DNA of 64,000 nucleotides from CAZDCD01 sp964503885. GTDB taxonomy: Bacteria; Bacteroidota; Bacteroidia; Bacteroidales; UBA10428. Below, in pieces: positions 17,722 to 27,195 of this stretch. The stretch covers positions 1 to 64,000 of the forward strand of contig CAZDCD010000020.1 of the NCBI GenBank assembly GCA_964503885.1. The letters are read 5' to 3'. The notes beneath the pieces were generated by a model that was not told the DNA's origin, searched no databases, and saw only the letters and a list, made by a program, of their open reading frames with translations. The first letter of the stretch is position 1. The number at the start of each line of letters is the position of its first letter. The translations under genes were made by a program, and so were the position numbers.

Positions 17722-20073
17722 TCAGTTCAAAGAATAGGAAATCCCGATGCGGATATTTCTTCCCAACTGGGGATTATAAAACAGGTCTTCTTTGAGGCCC
17801 GTAACATTCAGGCCGTTCTTGTATTTTTCATTGAGCAGGTTCGTAATCCTTATGAAACCCCGCAAACCCTCACTGATATTATACCCTAGAAGCGCATCCA
17901 GTGTAAAAAATCCTTCTTCATTTTTAAACAGATCTTTGTAGATGTATTCAAGAAAGAATAAGTTCCTCAGCCAGTTTGTTTCCCAGGTATTCTCGATATG
18001 CACATAAAGGCTTTTCACCGGGTAGAACGAGAGTGAAAGATGGCCGAAATGTTTTGGAAGAAGTTTAAAATTATCCAGCAGGGTTTCCACATCGGGTAAG
18101 GTCTGACTGGTTGTGGCAAACATCAGGTTCAACTCGGCATCCATGCGGATGGAAGGAACAATATTGCGTTTTCTGAAGTTAGCCTGGATGCCGTATACCC
18201 GTGAAAAGTTATTTTTATTATTTGTATGGATGCTTACCAGATCATTGCTCAGTGCGTCCGGTGTGTTATTCAGTGCTGAAGACGGCACTGTATCCAGTGT
18301 AAACTCGTTATAGATCTCATTGTAGAAAAAAGCCAAATCAAGATTCATCTTCCAGAATATTCTGCTGGTAAAGCCCAATTCAACCGACTGGAATTTTTCA
18401 GGCTCCAGTTTTCCATGAGGCATGATCACATAATCTGTTCCTGCTTCCGGGGTTGAAACCCGGTATGCTATGGCTTCATACTCAAGCGAAGGAGGCGGTG
18501 ATTTGAACGCGAGGCCCGCCGAAATCCGTACTGTTGACTTATCTGAATGTTTATATAAAATTCCGAGCCTCGGACTAAGTCTTGCATCGTACCGCGTATT
18601 GTAATCCACCCGCAAGCCGCCCATAACCCTGAATTTGTTTTTTTTCAAAAACCCCTGGACAAATGCCGATAGATTCGTAAAGTTACCCGGGTAAAATCCG
18701 GTATTGCCTGAAACTGTTCCTGTATAGGATACATTAGTAGAATACGGTGAATAGTCACCGGCCTTGAAAGGTGAAGCCAGGTAGTTCGTAACCGGCAGGT
18801 ATCCTGTTTGCTGGTATGAAAATCCCGATACCATTTCAAGGTCAGCAGCAGGAAGATACGTGATCAGCTCTTCAAACAGGAAATCATTCGATGCGGCATA
18901 GCGGTATACTTTATCGGTGTTTTCAAGAAACGTCAGGCTTATGCTGCTGTTATTATCCATTTTGTAGGACAGGTTCGAGATCTGGGTAAAAGAAGAAAAC
19001 CGTTTCCAGTTTTTATTGTAACTCAGGCTGTAAAGTCGCATCAGGTCACCCCAGTAATTTTGCGGATTGTTGTATTTATATTGGTATGTATTATGGCCGA
19101 TGCTGCTGTGCATGCGGCGGTACATATTATCGAAAGTAATCCGGATCCCCCTGAAGTTCAGATCGGCGCCAAGCATATGACTTGCTGCGGGCAACTCCTC
19201 CATGGCAGGTTCACGCAACGTACCTTCATAAAACCGGCCATATTTTTCAGCAATAAACCCCGACGCATCAAATCCGGCGATTTCACCTTTTATCAAATCT
19301 TCCGGATTATACAGAACGCCCCGGAATTCAATGCTGTCCTGAAAATAGTACAACGGATCGTAATTTTCTGCAATATTGTATTTGATATTCTGATCGTTGA
19401 ACTCGGTTTTGCTGCCGTAAAATGTGTATTTCAGGATGTTGTTGTTTTTTCCGGCCTTGCCGCCGATGGTAAAATTAAAATAGTTATAATCGTTCTGACC
19501 AATGCTCAGATCAGCATCCACAAAGGTACCCTGATCGGCCTCTCTGGTGATTATATTGATTACCCCTGTCATTGCATCTGCTCCATAAATTGCTGCCGCA
19601 GGACCGTATAAAATTTCGATCCTTTCTGCCTGTCTTACGGGCAATTGCGATCCAAGGGGCATTCCCTTTACCACAGAAGGTTTAACCGGTATACCGTTTA
19701 ACAATATTTTGGAATATAAATTCCCGGTAAGTCCCCTGACTTCAAAATAATCGCCGGTTTCACCCGAACCAGGATGTGAAACCCTTATTCCGGGCATTGC
19801 TTTGAGAATGTCGGCAAGAGAAGTATACTGGTTGGCAATTATTTCGTCGTGAGTAATCACGTGAATCGTTACCGGGAGATCAGAGAGGTTCTTGGAGGTC
19901 CGGCTGGCAGTTATTATCTCTATTTCGCTGGTGTCTTGTCTTAATACAAGGTCATGAACGCCCAGGCTGTTAAGTACCATAGGGTAACTGTTCAGACTGT
20001 CTGTCTGGGAATATACCTTCAGAGCATGAAAAAACAGCATGAGAAAGCATATGATTGCTGCATGCGAACGCAT
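17722..20073 (-). CDS. TonB-dependent outer membrane receptor
   Basis: 783 aa. Signal peptide ending near VYSQ (about residue 23), plug domain (about 50-170) with ADILKAMPGIRV, ERIEILYGPAAAIYGADAMTG and NIITREAD, then a beta-barrel to the C-terminus. No carboxypeptidase-like N-terminal domain and no SusD partner, so it belongs to the vitamin/siderophore-like (BtuB/FepA-type) group rather than SusC. Substrate unknown. It is followed at 4 bases by a TPR-SpoIIE phosphatase, an uncommon pairing that may link ligand uptake to a cytoplasmic phosphorylation switch (inference). Confidence 0.93.
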   Translation of the reverse strand: MRSHAAIICFLMLFFHALKVYSQTDSLNSYPMVLNSLGVHDLVLRQDTSEIEIITASRTSKNLSDLPVTIHVITHDEIIANQYTSLADILKAMPGIRVSHPGSGETGDYFEVRGLTGNLYSKILLNGIPVKPSVVKGMPLGSQLPVRQAERIEILYGPAAAIYGADAMTGVINIITREADQGTFVDADLSIGQNDYNYFNFTIGGKAGKNNNILKYTFYGSKTEFNDQNIKYNIAENYDPLYYFQDSIEFRGVLYNPEDLIKGEIAGFDASGFIAEKYGRFYEGTLREPAMEELPAASHMLGADLNFRGIRITFDNMYRRMHSSIGHNTYQYKYNNPQNYWGDLMRLYSLSYNKNWKRFSSFTQISNLSYKMDNNSSISLTFLENTDKVYRYAASNDFLFEELITYLPAADLEMVSGFSYQQTGYLPVTNYLASPFKAGDYSPYSTNVSYTGTVSGNTGFYPGNFTNLSAFVQGFLKKNKFRVMGGLRVDYNTRYDARLSPRLGILYKHSDKSTVRISAGLAFKSPPPSLEYEAIAYRVSTPEAGTDYVIMPHGKLEPEKFQSVELGFTSRIFWKMNLDLAFFYNEIYNEFTLDTVPSSALNNTPDALSNDLVSIHTNNKNNFSRVYGIQANFRKRNIVPSIRMDAELNLMFATTSQTLPDVETLLDNFKLLPKHFGHLSLSFYPVKSLYVHIENTWETNWLRNLFFLEYIYKDLFKNEEGFFTLDALLGYNISEGLRGFIRITNLLNEKYKNGLNVTGLKEDLFYNPQLGRNIRIGISYSLN

Positions 20074-20334
20074 TTTTTCAAATTAGGAATTATAAATGTA
20101 TTAAATTAAGCTGTGCTTGTCAACAGGCAGAAAAGGTACTTTTCAACACCCTGAAAAATAACCGCATACTATGGTTTACAAAAATTATGGAAAAGGGTTT
20201 GCAAATAGAAGACCTGTAAGGTTCGTATGTGAATTGATGGGTGGTTAAGTGATTAGGTCATGAAGTGATGAAGGGCTGAATTGTCGTCATTTCCCCGTGC
20301 ACAGTTTGCTATATGACCCGGAACAGGAGTTGCG

Positions 20335-20904
20335 TTAACCGCCCGTTTTCTTTCTGGCAAGTGCACAAATCTGCTTTACAAAGGTTGTTTTGGCATCGGT
20401 ATACCCGTCCCTGTCGTACCTGAATGCTTTCGCCAGCTCTACTTTCAGGCGTGCATATTCCGCAGCCGGTCCTGGGTTCATCCTGAGGTAATCCCTGAAA
20501 TACAGTTCATCCCAGTCACCCTGATACCTCAGATGCACATGATAGGTTTGACCCACAATCCCTTTATTTGTATATCCCTTAGCAAACATCATATGTGGTG
20601 CGGGTTTTTCAGGCTGGGCAATTCCATGGTAGCCGATCGCTTCAAAATATTCTGTAAGTTGTTTGATATCTGTATTCTCAGGTATTTCAAGCAGCATATC
20701 TATGGTAGGTTTACTGATCAGAGAGGGAACAGCCGTACTTCCGATATGTTCGATCCTGATGATATTTCCGTTTCCCAGCGCCTGCTCAATGATCTTTTTC
20801 TCTGCTGTGAATAACGAAGGCCAACGCGGATCAGGTTCCGACAACTTTATAGGGAAAAGCCGTCCCAGTTCATCCTGGGTCATCCGATCGAGTTCCTTCT
20901 GCAT
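20335..20904 (-). CDS. GrpB family (UPF0157) protein
   Basis: 189 aa from the ATG at 20904 (MQKELDRM); upstream codons of the longer frame look non-coding. Family marks: DPRWPSLFTAEKKII, RIEHIGSTAVPSLISKPTIDMLLEI and the H-x-H stretch TYHVHLRYQ. GrpB proteins have a nucleotidyltransferase-like fold with unproven activity. Stand-alone gene; substrate unknown. Confidence 0.88.
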   Translation of the reverse strand: MQKELDRMTQDELGRLFPIKLSEPDPRWPSLFTAEKKIIEQALGNGNIIRIEHIGSTAVPSLISKPTIDMLLEIPENTDIKQLTEYFEAIGYHGIAQPEKPAPHMMFAKGYTNKGIVGQTYHVHLRYQGDWDELYFRDYLRMNPGPAAEYARLKVELAKAFRYDRDGYTDAKTTFVKQICALARKKTGG

Positions 20905-21114
20905 AGGTTTTCTACTAATTGACCCTATAATGAGGAGCTGAAAAACCAAACAGAGGATACCGGGTAAATGCCATCATACCTTTTATTATAAGAGCGTTCC
21001 CATCTCCTGCTAACATATCCGTTTATTTCCCGGTTAGCGAAAATACAAGCCACCTTTTATAGAAATCAATATCATTTATAAATTTAATATCTCTGATAAA
21101 ATTAAAAAATCAGT

Positions 21115-21348
21115 ATGGCTTTCAAAAATAAAAAGGTAAATAGTTATTTCAGATTAATGAAAAACTGGGATACTGAATCAAAAAAAGATTTGATCATCAA
21201 ACTGACTAAATCGACTAACGATAAAACAGGGGATAAATATAACTTTTCTTCTTGTTTTGGGGCATGGGAAGATGAAAGAAGTGCTGATGAGAGAATAGAC
21301 GATATTCGAAATGATCGAGTAAATAACCATGATATTGAAGAATTCTAA
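21115..21348 (+). CDS. VapB-like antitoxin, toxin partner broken
   Basis: 77 aa. The sequence KNKKVNSYFRLMKNWDTESKKDLIIKL continues to an acidic SADERIDDIRNDR tail, like the small antitoxins that precede PIN-domain toxins in Bacteroidetes. Its TAA stop overlaps the ATG of the remnant toxin by one base (TAATG at 21346-21350), the coupling expected of a VapBC pair. The frame is intact whereas the toxin is not. AT-rich. Confidence 0.7.
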   Translation: MAFKNKKVNSYFRLMKNWDTESKKDLIIKLTKSTNDKTGDKYNFSSCFGAWEDERSADERIDDIRNDRVNNHDIEEF

Positions 21349-21745
21349 TGGACTATAACCTCAATACTAATATCTGTATTCATTAATTAAAGGTCAATTT
21401 GAAATTAAGGAGAGAATTGAGCAAATTGGTTATGAAAATTTTGCGATATCAGAAATTACATTAGCTGAATTGATATACGGAGCTGAGAAAAGTCAAAAAA
21501 AGGAAAAAAATATCTAAGTGGTAGAAAATTTTGCAGAAAAAATTACCATTATTCCCATTTTCGAATCTATAAGGATTTACGGTAAAGAGAAAGCGAGACT
21601 AAAAACTATCGGGACAATAATAAGCGATTTGGATTTGTTTATCGGAGCTACTGCGATAGTTAACGACATGACTTTAGTAACTCGTAACATTAACGAATTT
21701 GAGAGAATGGAAAATATTAAGGTTGAGAATTGGATTGATAATTAA
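21348..21745 (+). pseudogene. VapC-type PIN-domain toxin, frameshifted and with a nonsense codon
   Basis: The conceptual toxin starts MDYNLNTNICIH at 21348, where PIN toxins have their first catalytic Asp (DTN; here NTN). A single missing base near 21384 then shifts the frame. The rest is readable in the new frame (IKGQFEIKERIEQIGYENF, then ISEITLAELIYGAEKSQ), hits an in-frame TAA at 21515-21517, and continues as VENFAEKITIIPIFES ... SDLDLFIGATAI ... TRNINEFERM to 21745. These are the PIN motifs, including the later acidic residues. Frames check: 21348 and 21518 differ by exactly one base. The toxin is inactive; PIN toxins normally cleave tRNA or rRNA. Confidence 0.85.
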
Positions 21746-21965
21746 TAATGTACTTTCGCTAATACGATGATATAGTTAATTACCTGTCAAAGTGCCATTT
21801 GAATTACATTACTTTTATTATACTCCGGTGCAAAAGAATAGGGAATTGCTTTGAACCAAGCAACCATACCGCAAGACCGATATCTCAAATGTTTTGTTTA
21901 CCTAAGTATCTTTGCCCTGTTGGTCCTTGATATATTGATGTGTTAATCTATCCATACGAACACTG

Positions 21966-22931
21966 CTACAGAAACTTCCCCCCATCGAGATAATTGCTTA
22001 TGTAATCATGTATCCCGTCTTCCAGTGCGGTGAAATTTCCGGGATATCCAACCGACCTGAACTTGTCCATTTTTGCCTCCGTAAAGTACTGGTATTTGTC
22101 CCGGATATCCGGGGGAGTGTCGATATAGATTATTTTTTCAGGGAGGTTCATTGCCCTGAATGTATTGCGCACCAGATCATTGAAAGTGCGTGCCATGCCG
22201 GTACCCAGATTATAAATCCCGGAATTATTCCTTTTTTTCATGAAAAAAATAAGCACATCAACCACATCTTTTACAAAAATGAAATCCCTTTTCTGTTCCC
22301 CGTCCCGGTAATCGGGCCTGTGTGATCGGAACAACCGCATTTCACCGGTATTCCTGATCTGGTTAAAAGCATGGAATATCACCGATGCCATGCGGTTTTT
22401 ATGGTATTCATTAGGCCCGTATACATTAAAGAATTTGATGCCGTACCAGCAGGGAGGAAACGAGCGCTGCTTCAGTACCCATTTATCGAACTCATTTTTT
22501 GATTCACCATACGGATTCAGGGGTTTAAGGTATTCAACAATTTTATGCGAATCATTATAGCCATATTCTCCAAGTCCGTATGTCGCAGCTGATGAGGCAT
22601 ACAGCAAGGGTATTTTATGTTTTACACAGGCTTCCCAGACACTTTTCGAATATCCCAGGTTTAACCTGTTGAATACCCGTTTATCGAATTCGGTGGTATC
22701 GGTCCGCGCCCCAAGGTGAAACAGGTATCTGACCCGGGAACCATTTTTCATGAGCCATTTCAGGAAGCGGTCACGATTAATTTTTTCAAGGTATTTTTTG
22801 CCTGAGAGGTTGCGATTTTTTACTTCACTGGAAAAATCATCGGCCAGAACAATGTCATCAATGCCTTCTTTGTTCAACCCTGCAACAAGGTTGCTACCGA
22901 TAAATCCAGCTGCTCCTGTAACGATAATCAT
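21966..22931 (-). CDS. hldD: ADP-L-glycero-D-manno-heptose 6-epimerase
   Basis: 321 aa extended SDR. NAD-binding TGAAGFIGSN at the N-terminus, DFSSEVKNRNLSG and YLEKINRDRFL typical of HldD, the catalytic region ASSAATYG with YGESK, and FFNVYGPNEYHK. It converts ADP-D-glycero- to ADP-L-glycero-D-manno-heptose for lipopolysaccharide core. It stands alone here; the upstream ADP-forming HldE is not in the window, though a different heptose-nucleotide operon lies at 47.5-51 kb. Confidence 0.93.
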   Translation of the reverse strand: MIIVTGAAGFIGSNLVAGLNKEGIDDIVLADDFSSEVKNRNLSGKKYLEKINRDRFLKWLMKNGSRVRYLFHLGARTDTTEFDKRVFNRLNLGYSKSVWEACVKHKIPLLYASSAATYGLGEYGYNDSHKIVEYLKPLNPYGESKNEFDKWVLKQRSFPPCWYGIKFFNVYGPNEYHKNRMASVIFHAFNQIRNTGEMRLFRSHRPDYRDGEQKRDFIFVKDVVDVLIFFMKKRNNSGIYNLGTGMARTFNDLVRNTFRAMNLPEKIIYIDTPPDIRDKYQYFTEAKMDKFRSVGYPGNFTALEDGIHDYISNYLDGGKFL

Positions 22932-23009
22932 AAATCAGGGAATAGTATTCAATGTACAAAGAAAAGCAAAAATTAAAAATGTACAGCCAGAAGGTTTAAA
23001 AAAGAGTGG

Positions 23010-23699
23010 CTAATCAAGCCTCAGTTCCTCGAAAATGGCTATTAACGATGAAGTCAGGTTCGTAAGCGCAAGCGGTATGTTCCAGTTCTCGATCTTCCTG
23101 ATCTCCACAAAATTTGAAATTGCCCTGATCTGCAGAAAAGGAACCTTATCATTCAGGCAAACGAAAAAAAACGTCGCACCGTCCATCGTTTCGATTTCAG
23201 GATTGAATTTCTCCTTGATCCTTCGAATGCTCTCTACGGAGCCATGCAAAGTATTCACTGTTATTCCCTTTACGGGGATCAGCGATTCCACCTCTTCGAT
23301 CTCAAAATTACCGATACTCCTGAGCACCTCCTCGGTAAACGGGTAGGTGTTCTCATCCATCATCTCCTTTTCGCCCAGGGTATAAAAATCACTCTTTTCC
23401 TCTACGCCAAGATCGGCAAACTGGTCCTGCACTACATTAACAACAAAACCCTGTTCGAGAAAATAGTCAAAACTTCCGGCTATGCCGATATTAATGGCCA
23501 GGTCATAGTTCACTGTGTTGAATACCTTTGTAAGGTTGTATGCGAGGAAAATGCCGCCAACACCGGTAACCAGTATATCAACAGTTAAGCTGCCATACCT
23601 GTAACTTGACAGGTTTGGCCGGTGCTGGTTAACAAGCTGAAGCTTATCTTTTAATACCTTAACTTCCCTTTCCGTTGACGCTACGATCAGTATCCTCAA
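23010..23699 (-). CDS. mqnB: futalosine hydrolase
   Basis: 229 aa of the nucleoside phosphorylase superfamily. It begins MRILIVASTEREV, has VTGVGGIFLAYNL and NIGIAGSFD in the purine-binding core, and ETMDGATFFFVC with the substrate-binding Glu-Met. MqnB removes hypoxanthine from futalosine in the alternative menaquinone pathway. Menaquinone would be the electron donor to the bc complex encoded earlier in the window. Monocistronic as far as visible; divergent from folE. Confidence 0.9.
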   Translation of the reverse strand: MRILIVASTEREVKVLKDKLQLVNQHRPNLSSYRYGSLTVDILVTGVGGIFLAYNLTKVFNTVNYDLAINIGIAGSFDYFLEQGFVVNVVQDQFADLGVEEKSDFYTLGEKEMMDENTYPFTEEVLRSIGNFEIEEVESLIPVKGITVNTLHGSVESIRRIKEKFNPEIETMDGATFFFVCLNDKVPFLQIRAISNFVEIRKIENWNIPLALTNLTSSLIAIFEELRLD

Positions 23700-23823
23700 A
23701 TTCTTACGCGTATTTATTCTAAAACCTGAAGCAAAAAGTTTATATATTTACTTTATCGTTTATGATTTAAAATTAGTTATTTTTTGCATTGGATTGCAAA
23801 AAGGTTTAAACAGAACACAAAAA

Positions 23824-24462
23824 ATGGCTAAAAGAAATGAATTCATCACCGGGATATCAGAAGAGGGGTATGAACGGATCGATAAGTTCGATGGAAAAAA
23901 GACCAGGTCACTTTCGGCGCATTACCGCAAGATCATTGAATATATCGGTGAAGACCCGCAGCGTGAAGGATTGATCGAAACACCCAACCGTGTGGCAAAA
24001 TCGATCCAGTTCCTGACACACGGGTATCATATTGATCCGGCAAAGATACTTGCTTCGGCAAAATTTAAGGAAGACTACCAGCAAATGGTGCTGGTAAAAG
24101 ATATAGAGATCTATTCACTCTGTGAACACCACATGCTGCCCTTTATCGGGAAAGCACATGTAGCATATATACCCAACGGCTATATTACCGGGCTGAGTAA
24201 AATAGCCCGGGTTGTCGATGCTTTTGCCAGGAGGCTGCAGGTACAGGAAAGGCTTACCGTACAGATAAGGGATTGTATCCAGGAGACCATCAATCCCGAT
24301 GGAGTTGCAGTGGTTATTGAAGCGCTTCATCTGTGCATGGCCATGAGAGGGGTTCAGAAACAAAATTCGGTAACCACCACATCGGCATTCACCGGATGTT
24401 TCCTGAAAGACTACAGGACACGTGAGGAGTTTATCCACCTGATCGGCTCCAAATTGCGATAA
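23824..24462 (+). CDS. folE: GTP cyclohydrolase I
   Basis: 212 aa from the ATG at 23824; a TTG ten codons upstream is less likely. Zinc and active-site residues are visible in YSLCEHHMLPF, HVAYIPNGYITGLSKIARVVD and the C-terminal cysteine in TSAFTGCF. GEDPQREGLIETPNRVAKS is the family N-terminal signature. It makes dihydroneopterin triphosphate from GTP for folate and possibly queuosine or pterin synthesis. Single gene. Confidence 0.96.
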   Translation: MAKRNEFITGISEEGYERIDKFDGKKTRSLSAHYRKIIEYIGEDPQREGLIETPNRVAKSIQFLTHGYHIDPAKILASAKFKEDYQQMVLVKDIEIYSLCEHHMLPFIGKAHVAYIPNGYITGLSKIARVVDAFARRLQVQERLTVQIRDCIQETINPDGVAVVIEALHLCMAMRGVQKQNSVTTTSAFTGCFLKDYRTREEFIHLIGSKLR

Positions 24463-24971
24463 CCCGATTTATCATCCCCAATATTTATCAGAAATTTGTT
24501 TTTATCCTGATACATTGGTGATTATTAATACGAAACAGGATATGGAACTTTAGAATACAATTTGGTCAGATGGACATGGAACGTTAAGGGTTACGAGGGG
24601 TTGCGAGGTAAAGGATTCAGTAAGCAGTAATCAGTTGGTTACCAGTGTATAGCTTCGTCAGACGTTTCTCTGACACTTTAATCTATTCAGGATCTGAAAA
24701 AGTTTCCCGCAGAGTTACACATCTATTCTTTCTTCTCTTCAGTAATCCAAACAAAATGAATTAAATAACCGACTCTTGAATATACATATCCGGAGCTTTT
24801 CGCAGAAATAAACAACAACGAATAGTACCTTTTATTTTACTTCAATAATCTTCTATAACTATCAGTTTTTGACCCTTTACTGTTTACCGTTCACTGTTTT
24901 TACTTATTTGCATTTCGGATATGAAATAATTAGGCATTATTGCATAAATTGCAGCGCTGTCTTTCTGATGC
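24463..24971. other. intergenic stretch with a stray repeat copy
   Basis: About 500 bases between folE and the sigma factor gene. It contains one copy of CAGTAATCAGT (24625-24635), a short hairpin GTCAGA/TCTGAC at 24657-24674, and the motif ACTGTTTACCGTTCACTG around 24880. No gene, RNA fold or clean promoter was recognised. Confidence 0.45.
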
Positions 24972-25595
24972 ATGCAGCAATTAAAAAAAACTTCCGTCTT
25001 ATACACGTCATCCATGGTAAAACATGAAGCAAAAGATTATCATTTGCATGGTGAATTGATCCGGCGATGCGGGGAGCAGGATCAGGAAGCCCAGTTCGAG
25101 ATCTACAGGTTGTATTATAAGGCGATGTATAATACAAGTCTGAGGATTACAGGAGACCGTGCAGAAGCTGAAGATATCATGCAGGAATCGTTCCTTGCTG
25201 CCTTTAGCAAGATAGATACATATCCGGGAGATGTGAGTTTTGGATTGTGGCTGAAGAAAATTGTGGTCAACAAATCGATTGATCTTCTGAGAAAAAGAAA
25301 GATAAGGTTTCTTGAACTCAAAGAAGTTGCTGAAAAGAAAACCGCTGATGAGGAAACAGACGAAGATTATGAAAATACAAAGATTCAGGCCGAAAGGATT
25401 AGAAAAGCAATTGCATTGTTACCTGACGGGTACAGAATTGTTATATCGCTCAGGCTTCTGGAAGGATATGATCATCAGGAAATAGCCCAAATTCTGAACA
25501 TCAGTGAATCGAATTCCAGATCGCAGTATATACGGGCTAAACAAAAAGTTCTCAAAATACTTACGCAAATAACGGATGAGGATGAAAAAAATTGA
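24972..25595 (+). CDS. ECF RNA polymerase sigma factor
   Basis: 207 aa. Region 2 (about 40-110) holds YRLYYKAMYNTSLRITGD, AEDIMQESFLAAF and WLKKIVVNKSIDLLRKRK. Region 4 (about 140-200) holds LPDGYRIVISLRLLEGYDHQ and the helix-turn-helix IAQILNISESNSRSQYIRAK. A second ATG at 25014 (MVKHEAKDYHL) is an equally plausible start. It overlaps the next gene by 20 bases, so it is coupled to a membrane protein that is the probable regulator. The envelope-type gene after that suggests a surface stress or adhesion regulon. Confidence 0.9.
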   Translation: MQQLKKTSVLYTSSMVKHEAKDYHLHGELIRRCGEQDQEAQFEIYRLYYKAMYNTSLRITGDRAEAEDIMQESFLAAFSKIDTYPGDVSFGLWLKKIVVNKSIDLLRKRKIRFLELKEVAEKKTADEETDEDYENTKIQAERIRKAIALLPDGYRIVISLRLLEGYDHQEIAQILNISESNSRSQYIRAKQKVLKILTQITDEDEKN

Positions 25596-26100
25596 AAATA
25601 TTGCCGACAGGTTCAGGGATGTATTTGATTCTGAAGAGCCGTCTTCAAATCATCTCGAAAATTTTGCCGGAAAACTGCGGATGTATTCTTCAAAACGAAA
25701 AAATACCAGGCTGTTTTACCGGTATTCGATCGTTGTGGCAACAGCGGCTGCAGCCCTGCTGCTTTTGTTACCGTTGTATATGAAGAGAACACAGCCTATA
25801 GAGGATGTGGCTGTTGCCGGGCAGTTACCCCCGGAAATAAGGGAACTTGAGCATTATTATGAACACATTATTCAGCCGGAAATGAACATGCTGCAGGCGA
25901 GCATTTCCGAATGCCCTTCCCGGAGAAAGGAAGCCCAGAACTGTATGAACGAACTTAATAAATCGCTGCGGGATATCCAGAAAGACCTGGAAGAGAATCC
26001 CGGTGATGAACTGGTCATTAATGCAATGGTAAATCATTACCAGATAAGGATTGAGGTAGTGAATCAGTTGATCAATAGTACCAGGGATTATTGTTTTTAA
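25576..26100 (+). CDS. membrane protein, candidate anti-sigma factor
   Basis: 174 aa. A cytoplasmic N-terminus of about 48 residues, one membrane helix (about 52-69), then a periplasmic, Glu/Asn-rich, probably helical domain with two cysteines (SECPSRRKEAQNCMNEL). The layout and the 20-base overlap with the sigma gene suggest an anti-sigma factor, but no ZAS or FecR motif is present. Two ATG codons (25576 and 25582) could serve as start. Confidence 0.7.
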   Translation: MRMKKIENIADRFRDVFDSEEPSSNHLENFAGKLRMYSSKRKNTRLFYRYSIVVATAAAALLLLLPLYMKRTQPIEDVAVAGQLPPEIRELEHYYEHIIQPEMNMLQASISECPSRRKEAQNCMNELNKSLRDIQKDLEENPGDELVINAMVNHYQIRIEVVNQLINSTRDYCF

Positions 26101-26109
26101 TTAAATGCC

Positions 26110-27195
26110 ATGACAATGAAAATACAGACATCAAAAAAAACAGCACTGCTGATATTTATCGGCACCTTTACAATTGCGGTAGCCTTTGGAAGAAAGAACG
26201 AATTTACACGTGAATATAAAAAGGAATACCCGGTAAATGAAAATACCAGCCTCTCACTTGACAACAAATATGGGAATATCGATGTCATGAACTGGACCAA
26301 AGACAGGATATCCATTCAGGTGGTCTTAAAAGTAAATGCTCCGAATGAAGAAAAGGCTGATAAGCTTTTTGACCAGATTTCAATTGAATTTTCACAGTCT
26401 GGTGATGCAATCAGCGCCAATACAGAATTCAATGACGATTTCAGTAAAATTTTCGGTAACAACGGCAACAACCTGCTCGATATCCATTACACCGTTTACA
26501 TGCCTACCGACGTACCCATGAATCTTGTAAACAAATACGGGAATGTATTTATAAATGAACTGGTCTCCACATCAACGATCGACATAAAATACGGAAACCT
26601 CAAGGCAAATAAACTGCTGCATAATGAGCAGAAACCGTTTACAGAAGTGTTGCTTGCTTATTCCAATGCCGAGATCGAAAGCTGTTCATGGATAAAATTT
26701 GATATTAAATATTCTAAGACCGAGATCAAAGATTCGAAGGCATTGATCATTCTGAGCAAATATTCAAAGGTATTTGTCGATAAAGGAACATCGATCGTTA
26801 CGGAATCAAAATACGACACCTACCGCCTGGGTAAAATATCAAACCTCTTGGCCACAGCAGGATACACCAATTTTAAGGCTCAGGAGATCAGCAATAAGAT
26901 ACTTATGGAAACCCGGTATTCTGATCTGACGGTTGATTATGTCCCGGCTGATTTTCAGAGTATTAAGATCACTACCAGCTACGGCAATTATAAAATTCCT
27001 ATAGACCCGTCGGCATCCTATAAGATCGATGGCTATGCCAAGTATGCAAAAATATATGTCCCTGAAAGTGCTAAGGTTAGCAGAATGTCAGAAAATAATG
27101 AATACAGGGTTCAGGGTGTTGTAGGAACAGATCAGAACACAACCACCGAAGTTACCGTAAATTCGCATTACGGGAATGTAAAATTTGTGGAATAA
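26110..27195 (+). CDS. DUF4097-like secreted beta-solenoid protein
   Basis: 361 aa with an N-terminal hydrophobic signal (about 10-28). The rest shows repeated KYGN/SYGN/HYGN motifs (DNKYGNIDV, NKYGNVFI, IKYGNLKA, TSYGNYKI, SHYGNVKF) typical of DUF4097/adhesin-like beta-helices that follow ECF sigma operons in Bacteroidetes. It starts 9 bases after the putative anti-sigma gene and ends the operon. Probable periplasmic or surface location; role unknown, perhaps the envelope target or sensor. Confidence 0.75.
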   Translation: MTMKIQTSKKTALLIFIGTFTIAVAFGRKNEFTREYKKEYPVNENTSLSLDNKYGNIDVMNWTKDRISIQVVLKVNAPNEEKADKLFDQISIEFSQSGDAISANTEFNDDFSKIFGNNGNNLLDIHYTVYMPTDVPMNLVNKYGNVFINELVSTSTIDIKYGNLKANKLLHNEQKPFTEVLLAYSNAEIESCSWIKFDIKYSKTEIKDSKALIILSKYSKVFVDKGTSIVTESKYDTYRLGKISNLLATAGYTNFKAQEISNKILMETRYSDLTVDYVPADFQSIKITTSYGNYKIPIDPSASYKIDGYAKYAKIYVPESAKVSRMSENNEYRVQGVVGTDQNTTTEVTVNSHYGNVKFVE

